Of a stretch of 5,547 bases of DNA, positions 1 to 5,547 are shown piece after piece. Source of the stretch: Casimicrobiaceae bacterium (GTDB taxonomy: Bacteria > Pseudomonadota > Gammaproteobacteria > Burkholderiales > Casimicrobiaceae); assembly GCA_955652025.1 (NCBI GenBank), contig CATPAO010000179.1, positions 1-5,547 on the forward strand. Direction: 5' to 3'. The notes beneath the pieces are model-generated. The model was not told the DNA's origin, made no database searches, and saw only the letters and a list, made by a program, of their open reading frames with translations. Position numbers and translations under genes: made by a program. Position 1 is the first letter of the stretch. Every line of letters begins with the position of its first letter.

Positions 1-344
1 AGCTCGATTCCGACGGCTGGCTCCCGTTAGTCATCGGCAAGCCGGATTGGATGTCGACCATCACGCTGTACGGGACAGAGGATGGCTGGGAGGCTCTGAA
101 GAAGAAGAACCTATCTCTGGACGAGCACAAGGCGCTGGCCGCCGGCTTGGCCGAGACGGTTCAGAAGATCTATGCGTTGTGGCTCGAGCAACGCCGCAAG
201 CAAATTGCAAGTGGCACTTTGGCAGACGTCGTGCGCCGCGAGCCGATCCGAAATCTGAACAAGGTCGGCCGCAACGAACCCTGCCCCTGCGGATCGGGCA
301 AAAAGTTCAAACAGTGTCACGGTAGCGCCGACCGGTTGCACTGA
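1..344 (+). CDS. UPF0149/YecA-like protein with C-terminal SEC-C motif (5' truncated)
   Basis: The reading frame is open from the left edge (first complete codon at base 3) to a TGA at 342-344, so the window holds only the C-terminal 113 residues. An ATG at 51 exists, but the residues before it ([10 protein letters not shown]) look like ordinary UPF0149 sequence, so I read it as internal. The end carries a textbook SEC-C metal-binding motif, [13 protein letters not shown] (C-x-C-x8-C-H, bases 282-320), preceded by the usual KVGRNEP lead-in. SEC-C motifs bind zinc; the one on SecA contacts SecB and the ribosome, but in YecA-like proteins the role is poorly known. The helix before it, with [12 protein letters not shown], also fits the UPF0149/YecA family. 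The SEC-C call is firm; the family call is from recall and less sure. An 800-base gap separates it from the nitrite genes, so a functional link is unlikely. Confidence 0.8.
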   Translation, partial: LDSDGWLPLVIGKPDWMSTITLYGTEDGWEALKKKNLSLDEHKALAAGLAETVQKIYALWLEQRRKQIASGTLADVVRREPIRNLNKVGRNEPCPCGSGKKFKQCHGSADRLH

Positions 345-964
345 ACCGCGCGTCAAGTTCCGACGGCACGACGGGTTTTCGGGAGGGACAGGTCCTAGCC
401 CGAACGGCAGCTTTGCGGAAAAGGAAATTTGAATTACCGGTGCGGGTCGGATTGCGCCGGTCAAATGACCGTCGCTGAGCGGCCAGGAGCAGCCCGTCGT
501 CGCCGCCTTTCAATTCGCTTCGAGGCGGTCATTCCACGGATTATTGCCTTGGGGACACGAATCGGGTGTACCGGCGCCGCGTGCCGCCGCGCGGCTGACG
601 GCAGCATGCGTTGCGGCAGCGCTGGAAACATGGTGGCGGCTAACCCGGCTCTCCCCGTGAATCGCAGGCGGAATGATCGTAGACGGCAAGTAGGTCGAGA
701 CTGCATCTCTATATTCGGTCTTCGCCCAATCCTCACTCGTTCAATGGTCTCGATTGCAGACCTGCCGGGTTATCAGGCTCTTCGGGCACCGCTCTCACAT
801 ATTCGGCGACAACGCCATTAATGGTCGCGTCCTGGATCCACTCCCGCGGCGCATGCCAGCCGGTTCTCCGCTTTACTCCCAGCACGACTCGAAAGCTGAT
901 CGCCGTGTCTTTGGCCGCCAACGACCAGCCATCGCGATAGCGTCGGCCGCGCCTCGTTGTTGGA
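345..964. other. Intergenic stretch, no supported gene
   Basis: I see no convincing gene here. Open frames on both strands give Arg-rich, low-complexity translations typical of chance frames in GC-rich DNA. The least unconvincing is a 79-residue minus-strand frame (972 down to 733); it has no ribosome-binding site and only about two thirds G/C at third positions, lower than I would expect for a gene in this DNA. A possible imperfect hairpin lies at 378-404: TTCGGG pairs with CCCGAA, then AGG with CCT, with a 2-base bulge and 7-base loop. It lacks a T-run, so I do not call it an intrinsic terminator for the upstream gene. A 10-base palindrome GCCGCGCGGC lies at 586-595. No tRNA or insertion-sequence end was recognised. 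Confidence 0.5.
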
Positions 965-981
965 TGCACCATTTAGTTTCG
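965..981 (+). promoter_or_regulatory. Candidate NtrC-binding site, distal
   Basis: The 17-mer TGCACCATTTAGTTTCG has a perfect left half-site of the NtrC consensus TGCACC-N5-GGTGCA and 3 of 6 matches in the right half (9 of 12 fixed positions). Its centre is about 128 bases upstream of the start site predicted from the sigma-54 element at 1075-1090, in the usual range for an NtrC enhancer. One half-site is degenerate, so taken alone it is weak. Its pairing with a second site and a sigma-54 element is what makes it credible. Predicted role: binding of phosphorylated NtrC under nitrogen limitation. Confidence 0.45.
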
Positions 982-985
982 GCAG

Positions 986-1002
986 CGCGTCATTGCGGTG
1001 CA
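986..1002 (+). promoter_or_regulatory. Candidate NtrC-binding site, proximal
   Basis: The 17-mer CGCGTCATTGCGGTGCA has a perfect right half-site GGTGCA and 3 of 6 matches in the left half (9 of 12 fixed positions). Its centre lies 21 bases from that of the distal site, two helical turns, so dimers would sit on the same face of the DNA. Together the two sites have perfect outer arms and degenerate inner arms. A single regulator binding the long inverted repeat TGCACC-N26-GGTGCA is an alternative reading. Confidence 0.45.
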
Positions 1003-1047
1003 CAAAAGCATATGAGCATCGCAGCCGCATGAGCCTAATCCGAGGTA

Positions 1048-1060
1048 GATCAATAGCTTA
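1048..1060 (+). promoter_or_regulatory. Candidate IHF-binding site
   Basis: GATCAATAGCTTA matches the IHF core WATCAA-N4-TTR at every fixed position except the first (G instead of A/T). It lies between the NtrC-like sites and the sigma-54 element, about 41-53 bases upstream of the predicted start site. That is where IHF commonly bends DNA so that an enhancer-bound activator can touch sigma-54 polymerase. IHF sites are degenerate, so the position carries as much weight as the match. Confidence 0.4.
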
Positions 1061-1074
1061 ATCGCCGGGGCGTG

Positions 1075-1090
1075 CGGCATGGGGCTTGCT
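1075..1090 (+). promoter_or_regulatory. Sigma-54 (RpoN) -24/-12 promoter
   Basis: CGGCATGGGGCTTGCT matches the sigma-54 consensus TGGCACG-N4-TTGCW at 10 of 12 fixed positions. The invariant GG (1076-1077) and GC (1088-1089) have the required spacing. The predicted transcription start is near base 1101, giving a leader of about 45 bases before the transporter ATG at 1146. Sigma-54 promoters need an ATP-driven activator, and the NtrC-like sites upstream supply a candidate. I saw no comparable sigma-70 promoter in this stretch. Confidence 0.6.
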
Positions 1091-1136
1091 ATGTCTATAG
1101 CGATGTTGGCGTTCGACTTCAGCCCACGAACTATCC

Positions 1137-1142
1137 GAGGAA
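1137..1142 (+). promoter_or_regulatory. Ribosome-binding site of the FNT channel gene
   Basis: GAGGAA lies 3 bases before the ATG at 1146 (5 bases from the GAGG core). It is the only good Shine-Dalgarno match in the operon segment shown. It supports 1146 over the out-of-frame ATGs just upstream, one of which (1079) sits inside the sigma-54 element. Confidence 0.7.
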
Positions 1143-1145
1143 TTT

Positions 1146-1976
1146 ATGGATTATCTCAAGCCCACCGAAGTAGTTGCGTCGATGATCGAGGCCGGGACGC
1201 GCAAAGGCGCGCTGTCCGTGACAGACCTCCTTGTCCGCGGCGCGCTGTCGGGTGGCATCTTGGGAATCGCGACAATGCTGGCGATCACCGCGGCGGTCCA
1301 GACCAATGTCGCGATGGTGGGCGCGCTGATCTTTCCCGTCGGCTTCGTGATGATTGTGCTGCTGGGCCTCGAGCTCGTGACTGGCAGTTTCGCGCTGCTT
1401 CCGGTGGCGCAGATGGACGGCCAGATCACTTTCGCTGCGACACTGCGGAACTGGGCCTGGGCATTCGTCGGCAATCTCTTCGGTAGCGTGCTTTTCGCCG
1501 TGCTGGCCTGGGGCGCGTTGACCATGTTCGGCGAGACGCCTGGCGGTCCGGTGGGTGATCGCATCGCAGCCATCGCCGACGCGAAGACTCTCGGCTACGC
1601 GGCGCACGGCGGTGCGGGATGGGCCGCGGCGTTCGTCAAGGCGATGCTGTGCAACTGGATGGTGTGCATGGGCGTGGTGATGGGGCTGGTCGGCCAGTCC
1701 ACGATCTCCAAGGTCGTAGCCGCTTGGCTACCGATCACCATCTTTTTCGGGCTGGGGTATGAGCACGCCGTGGTCAACATGTTCGTCATTCCCGCCGGGA
1801 TGCTGCTGGGCGCCAAGACGACGTCCGGCGCATGGTGGGTGTGGAATCAGATTCCCGTTACGCTGGGCAACCTGGCCGGCGGCTTCGTGTTCACTGGTCT
1901 CGCCCTCTATGTCACGTACCGCACGCGCGCTGCACGGATCGAGCCCATTCGCGAAGCCGCGCGCGCTTTCCGTTAG
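1146..1976 (+). CDS. Formate/nitrite transporter (FNT) family channel, probably nitrite uptake
   Basis: This 276-residue protein has the length and layout of FNT channels: pentameric inner-membrane proteins with six membrane segments per subunit that pass small monovalent anions such as nitrite, formate or hydrosulfide. Hydrophobic segments lie at about residues 29-50, 57-79, 100-126, 157-185, 190-220 and 234-258. Family hallmarks are ELVTGSF (76-82), the Lys165 to CNWMVC174 segment, GYEHAVVNM with the pore histidine His207, and NQIPVTLGN (234-242). His207 and Lys165 correspond to the central histidine and nearby lysine of FocA/NirC. The start at 1146 follows a good ribosome-binding site. The reductase gene begins 20 bases after its stop, so the two are almost surely co-transcribed. 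Substrate cannot be read from the motifs alone; nitrite is inferred from the NirA-like neighbour and the nitrogen-type promoter. Formate or another anion remains possible. Confidence 0.93.
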   Translation: MDYLKPTEVVASMIEAGTRKGALSVTDLLVRGALSGGILGIATMLAITAAVQTNVAMVGALIFPVGFVMIVLLGLELVTGSFALLPVAQMDGQITFAATLRNWAWAFVGNLFGSVLFAVLAWGALTMFGETPGGPVGDRIAAIADAKTLGYAAHGGAGWAAAFVKAMLCNWMVCMGVVMGLVGQSTISKVVAAWLPITIFFGLGYEHAVVNMFVIPAGMLLGAKTTSGAWWVWNQIPVTLGNLAGGFVFTGLALYVTYRTRAARIEPIREAARAFR

Positions 1977-1996
1977 CGCGTGCCGATGCGATCGGA

Positions 1997-3775
1997 ATGA
2001 ACGCTCCGGAGCGACTGTCCGCCGAGTTCTCGCAGGAGCAGAAGGAGTATCTGCAGGGGTTCACGGCCGGTCTGGCGGCGGCGGGCGCGTTGCCATTCGT
2101 CGGCGTCGACGCGCAAGGCAGACTGACCGCGTCTCCAGCGGGCGGTGCCGCGAACCAGGCGGAGCCCGCAACTTGGCATGGCTGGCCGCTCGACGAGATT
2201 ACGCGCGAGGAACAACTCAAGCGCGAAGAGAATCCGCTCGACATCTGGGACAAGCTCCTCGCGCACGCTCGGGAGGACAAGGCGCCGCAGGCGGGCGACG
2301 TCTATCGCTTCAAGTTCCATGGACTGTTCTACGTCGCGCCGGCGCAGGACGCACTCATGGTGCGCGTGCGCGTGCCGGGGAATGTGCTGTCGAGCCTGCA
2401 GATGCGCGCGCTCGCGAGTATCGCGGCGGATCTTGGTGGCGGACAAGGAGACGTCACGACACGCGGCAACATTCAGATCCGGCAGATCGCGCCGCGCAGC
2501 ATCGTCGACGTTCTGACCCGGCTCGCCGATGCGGCGCTGACTTCGCGAGGTGCAGGCGCGGACAACGTCCGGAATATCACGTCCTCGCCGCTGGCCGGAA
2601 TCGATGCGACCGAATTGATCGATACGCGGCCGCTGGCGCGAGCGTTGCAGTACTACCTGCTCAACAACCGCGACCTCTATGGCCTGCCGCGCAAGTTCAA
2701 CGTGAGCTTCGACGGCGGAGGGCGCGTGAGCGTGGTCGCCGACACCAACGATATCGGCTTCATCGCCACCCGCGCGGGGAGCGGGGCGGAGGTCACGCCG
2801 GGCGTGTACTTCCGCGTCGTTCTGGGGGGTGTCACCGGCCACGAGCGTTTCGCCAACGACTGCGAGCTTCTGGTTGGCGCCGACGAGTGCGTGGCGGTCG
2901 CCGCGGCGATGCTGCGCGTTTACGCGGAGCATGGCGACCGCACCGATCGCAAGAAAGCCCGACTGTGCTACCTACTCGATCGCATCGGCGTTCCAGAGTT
3001 CCTGGCACGGGTGCAGGCCAAGCTGGCGTTCCCGCTTCGCTTCGTGCAGAGCGCTCATTGCTCGCTCCGTGCGCCAGTGGACAAGCACGGCCATCTCGGA
3101 ATCCACAATCAATCCCAACCCGGGTTGTCCAGCATCGGCATCGCCGTTCCGGTGGGCCGGATGAGCGTCGAGCAGATGTGCGGGCTCGCGAGGCTCGCCG
3201 ACGATTTCGGCACGGGCGAGCTGCGCGTCACCGTGTGGCAGAACATCATCCTTCCCAACGTCCCGGATGCCAGCCTCGAGGCTGCGGTGGTCGCGATCAA
3301 GGCTCTCGGCTACGACGCGAGCGCGTCGGCGATCACTGGGTGCGTGGTGGCGTGCACGGGCAACACGGGCTGCCGCTTTTCGGCCACGGATACCAAGAGC
3401 CAGGCGGTCGCGCTGGCGCGCTATCTCGACGCGCGCATCAGGCTCGAAGCGCCGATCAACATCCATCTCACCGGGTGCCCCAATTCGTGCGCACAGCATT
3501 ACATCGCCGACATCGGGCTGCTCGGGGCCCAGGTCCCGCAGGGCGACGCCTCGGTCGAGGGGTATCACATACTCGTGGGCGGCGGCGTGGAGCAGGAGCG
3601 CGGCCTGGGGCGCGAAGTCGCGAAGAACGTCCCGTTCGCCGATGTCCCACCCTTGATCGAGCGACTGCTTCAGGGCTACGTCGCGCAACGTAAGCCGGAC
3701 GAATCGTTTGTCGACTTCGCGCGCCGGCATGACATTCCTGCCCTGCAGGCTTTACTGGACGTGCCTGCATCGTGA
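1997..3775 (+). CDS. nirA: NirA-type siroheme/[4Fe-4S] nitrite (or sulfite) reductase
   Basis: This 592-residue protein is the catalytic haemoprotein of a six-electron reductase (nitrite to ammonium, or sulfite to sulfide), acting in the cytoplasm. The order is an N-terminal extension (1-80), ferredoxin-like half domain and first siroheme domain (about 115-345), then the second copies (about 350-590). Cluster/siroheme ligands are Cys453 and Cys459 (CTGNTGC) and Cys494 and Cys498 (TGCPNSC), followed by [11 protein letters not shown]. Likely anion-binding residues are Arg123/Arg125 (RVRVPG), Arg192 (NVRN), Lys233 and Asn235 (RKFN). From recall, plant nitrite reductase has Lys-x-Asn at the last pair and CysI has Lys-x-Lys, so nitrite is favoured. 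Residues 11-26 resemble the N-terminus of the flavoprotein encoded next. The frame is open upstream into the channel gene, but the ATG at 1997 is the first sensible start after that gene's stop. Its Shine-Dalgarno is poor, so coupling to the upstream gene is likely. The end overlaps the next gene by 4 bases. Sulfite remains the main alternative substrate. Confidence 0.92.
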   Translation: MNAPERLSAEFSQEQKEYLQGFTAGLAAAGALPFVGVDAQGRLTASPAGGAANQAEPATWHGWPLDEITREEQLKREENPLDIWDKLLAHAREDKAPQAGDVYRFKFHGLFYVAPAQDALMVRVRVPGNVLSSLQMRALASIAADLGGGQGDVTTRGNIQIRQIAPRSIVDVLTRLADAALTSRGAGADNVRNITSSPLAGIDATELIDTRPLARALQYYLLNNRDLYGLPRKFNVSFDGGGRVSVVADTNDIGFIATRAGSGAEVTPGVYFRVVLGGVTGHERFANDCELLVGADECVAVAAAMLRVYAEHGDRTDRKKARLCYLLDRIGVPEFLARVQAKLAFPLRFVQSAHCSLRAPVDKHGHLGIHNQSQPGLSSIGIAVPVGRMSVEQMCGLARLADDFGTGELRVTVWQNIILPNVPDASLEAAVVAIKALGYDASASAITGCVVACTGNTGCRFSATDTKSQAVALARYLDARIRLEAPINIHLTGCPNSCAQHYIADIGLLGAQVPQGDASVEGYHILVGGGVEQERGLGREVAKNVPFADVPPLIERLLQGYVAQRKPDESFVDFARRHDIPALQALLDVPAS

Positions 3776-5547
3776 GCGGCCCCACGGTCGAGCTCGCGGA
3801 GCGGCCAGTCGTCGCGCTGCTCCCCGACGACGCGCCGTTCAGTCCGCCGCAGCGCGCATGGCTGAATGGCTTTTTCACGGGACTGCTCTCGCAACTCGCC
3901 ACCGCGGGGGCTCCGTCGACACCCGTCGCGCAACTGTCGCTGCACGTGTTGTTCGCCTCGCAGACCGGTACCGCCGAAGGGCTTGCGAAGAAGCTTGCCA
4001 AGGAGGCCAGGGGCAAAGGTCTCGATGCGAAGGCGCAGGACCTGGGTTCACTGTCGCTGGAAGCGCTGGCGAAGCTCGGCCACGTCGTCGTCATCGCGAG
4101 CACGCACGGCGAAGGTGATCCGCCGGATTCCGTCGGAGCCTTCGTGATGCAGCTCGAGACTGCGCAAGGGCGACCGCTTGCCGATCTTGAATACACGGTC
4201 CTAGCGCTGGGCGACCGGAACTATGCCAAGTTCTGCGGATTCGGGCGCGCGCTGGACGAGCGCCTCGCAGAGCTCGGGGCCACGCGTATTGCGACGCGCA
4301 TCGACTCCGATGCCGATGTAACGCAGCCCTTCGCACAGTTCCGCGAAACGCTCTGGCCCGTACTCCTCGCCAAAGCGCCCGCGAGCGCAACATCAGTCTT
4401 GGACAGCTCCTATGCCGAGGAGTCCGAAGAGCCTGAAGAGCAGTGGACGCGCCAGCATCCTTTCCCCGCCATCCTGCGCGACAAGGAGAACCTCAGCGGC
4501 CGCGGATCCGACAAGGAGGTCCGCCACGTCGTGTTGTCGCTCGCCGAATCGGGTTTGCGCTACGAGCCGGGGGACGCGCTCGGCGTATGGCCACGGCAGT
4601 CGCCCGAGCTTGTGGACGCAGCGTTGAGGGCGGTGGATTTATCCCACGACGCGCCGGTCACGATCGACGGCAGCGTGCTGTCGCTCGGCGAGGCCCTGGC
4701 GGCCAAGCGCGAGATTGCACGCTTGACGCAGGCGACCGTGATCCGATTCGCGGCATTGACCGAGGACGCCGAGCTGCAAACGTTGGTGCAGCCGGACCAA
4801 AGCGCCGAGCTCGAGAAATTCCTGTATGGCAAGGACATCGTGGATCTGCTGCAACGCTGGCCGGGTGCGGTACGCGACGCGCACATGCTGATCGACGTTC
4901 TGCCGCCGCTTGCGCCCCGGCTGTATTCGATCTCGTCGAGCCCGCTCGCCTTTCCCGACGAGGTGCATCTTACGGTGGCGTGCGTGCGCTTCCAAACCGG
5001 CGGCCGCGAGCGCGGCGGAGTAGCCTCGACCTGGCTCGCCGACTGGCTGGATGCGGACGATCCTGCGCCCGTGTACGTGCAGCGAAACCCACGATTCCGG
5101 CTGCCCGAGGATCCCGGCACGCCAATCATCATGATCGGCCCGGGCACCGGCATTGCGCCCTTCCGCGCCTTCCTGCATCACCGGCGGGCGCAGGGCTTCA
5201 CCACGCCGTCGTGGCTGTTCTTCGGCGACCGTCGGGCTCAATCCGACTTTTTGTATCGATCCGAGCTGGAGAGCTTCGTGCAGGAACGCGAGCTCACGCG
5301 TCTCGACCTGGCGTTTTCGCGCGACCAGGCGGACAAGATCTACGTGCAGCAACGCATGCTGGAGTCGGGCCGCGAACTGTGGTCGTGGATCGCCGAGGGC
5401 GCGACCATCTATGTCTGCGGCGATGCCGAACGCATGGCGAAGGACGTCGACGCGGCGCTGCAGACGATCATCGCGATGCACGGTCGACGCTCGGCCGCTA
5501 AGGCGCAACTCGAATTGCGCGAGCTGGCTGCGGCGGGCCGTTACGTG
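3772..5547 (+). CDS. cysJ: CysJ-type NADPH flavoprotein (alpha subunit), electron donor to NirA; 3' end cut
   Basis: A diflavin reductase that carries electrons from NADPH through FAD and FMN to a siroheme enzyme. The window holds 592 residues and ends at ...GRYV; E. coli CysJ ends RYQRDVY, so only about four codons plus the stop are missing. Order: N-terminal segment with [16 protein letters not shown] (23-38); FMN flavodoxin domain (57-200) with SQTGTAE (63-69), STHGEGDPP (110-118) and LGDRNY (146-151); an acidic linker (216-223); FAD domain with [21 protein letters not shown] and RLYSISSSP (383-391); NADPH domain with [10 protein letters not shown] (456-465), [12 protein letters not shown] (484-495), [11 protein letters not shown] (516-526) and YVCGD (547-551). 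The start is a GTG within the TGA stop of the reductase gene (GTGA), indicating translational coupling. Residues from about 12 onward look family-like, which supports this start. The family is certain; the client being nitrite rather than sulfite reductase is inferred from the operon. Confidence 0.95.
   Translation, partial: MSGPTVELAERPVVALLPDDAPFSPPQRAWLNGFFTGLLSQLATAGAPSTPVAQLSLHVLFASQTGTAEGLAKKLAKEARGKGLDAKAQDLGSLSLEALAKLGHVVVIASTHGEGDPPDSVGAFVMQLETAQGRPLADLEYTVLALGDRNYAKFCGFGRALDERLAELGATRIATRIDSDADVTQPFAQFRETLWPVLLAKAPASATSVLDSSYAEESEEPEEQWTRQHPFPAILRDKENLSGRGSDKEVRHVVLSLAESGLRYEPGDALGVWPRQSPELVDAALRAVDLSHDAPVTIDGSVLSLGEALAAKREIARLTQATVIRFAALTEDAELQTLVQPDQSAELEKFLYGKDIVDLLQRWPGAVRDAHMLIDVLPPLAPRLYSISSSPLAFPDEVHLTVACVRFQTGGRERGGVASTWLADWLDADDPAPVYVQRNPRFRLPEDPGTPIIMIGPGTGIAPFRAFLHHRRAQGFTTPSWLFFGDRRAQSDFLYRSELESFVQERELTRLDLAFSRDQADKIYVQQRMLESGRELWSWIAEGATIYVCGDAERMAKDVDAALQTIIAMHGRRSAAKAQLELRELAAAGRYV

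Noticed and set aside
378..404. Imperfect hairpin downstream of the SEC-C gene as a terminator
   Set aside because: The stem is plausible (9 pairs, one bulge), but no T-run follows on either strand, so intrinsic termination is not supported.
981..997. A second sigma-54-like element (GGCAGCGCGTCATTGC) overlapping the NtrC-like sites
   Set aside because: The GG-to-GC distance is 14 rather than 12 bases, which breaks the strict spacing.
1079..1486. A + strand frame starting just before the channel gene
   Set aside because: It overlaps the channel gene out of frame, its ATG lies within the sigma-54 element upstream of the predicted transcription start, and its translation has no family features.
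1832..1996. Upstream extension of the reductase frame to an ATG at 1832
   Set aside because: It would overlap the channel gene by about 145 bases, and the added residues look like shadow sequence. The ATG at 1997 gives a plausible N-terminus just after the channel stop.
1973..2932. Long minus-strand open frame (319 residues)
   Set aside because: Antisense shadow of the reductase gene; Arg-rich with no recognisable domain.
1759..3693. A 644-residue open frame on the + strand covering most of the reductase gene in another frame
   Set aside because: Its translation is Arg/Ala/Gly-rich without family motifs, and the reductase frame over the same bases has all cluster ligands and domain motifs. 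It is a GC-rich shadow.
4443..5501. A 352-residue + strand frame and a 289-residue minus-strand frame within the flavoprotein gene
   Set aside because: Both are out of frame with the clear FMN, FAD and NADPH motifs and carry no motif of their own.
1..5547. CRISPR array, insertion sequence, tRNA or phage-type signal
   Set aside because: I saw no spaced direct repeats, transposase-like frame, terminal inverted repeats or tRNA-like fold.

Overview
The window is high-GC bacterial DNA with proteobacterial-type genes, most likely alpha- or betaproteobacterial. I infer this from the GC-rich third codon positions, the NirA/CysJ gene pair and a promoter built for sigma-54. No ribosomal or other phylogenetic marker is present, so the placement is loose. 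All supported genes lie on the + strand.

Layout: (1) Bases 1-344 hold the 3' end of a UPF0149/YecA-like gene ending in a SEC-C zinc-binding motif; its 5' part is outside the window. (2) Bases 345-1145 are about 800 bases with no convincing gene. The last 180 bases look like an enhancer-type nitrogen-control promoter: two NtrC-like 17-mers 21 bp apart, an IHF-like site, a sigma-54 -24/-12 element with exact spacing, and a good ribosome-binding site. (3) Bases 1146-1976 encode a formate/nitrite transporter (FNT) family channel. (4) Bases 1997-3775 encode a siroheme/[4Fe-4S] reductase of the NirA type. (5) Bases 3772-5547 encode a CysJ-type NADPH flavoprotein that overlaps the reductase gene by 4 bases and runs off the right edge, probably only a few codons short of its end.

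How they work together (inference from families and context): the three genes form one tightly packed operon for nitrite assimilation. The channel admits nitrite. The flavoprotein passes electrons from NADPH through FAD and FMN to the iron-sulfur cluster and siroheme of the reductase, which makes ammonium. The usual partner of a NirA enzyme is ferredoxin, and the usual client of a CysJ flavoprotein is the sulfite reductase CysI, so this is a hybrid. An active-site Lys-x-Asn pattern, the nitrite-channel-type neighbour and the nitrogen-type promoter favour nitrite over sulfite. The most interesting protein-level observation is that reductase and flavoprotein carry the same short N-terminal motif (FSxxQ-x-x-aromatic-L-x-GFxxGL), which in E. 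coli CysJ lies in the oligomerisation segment. This suggests the two subunits assemble through a shared element.
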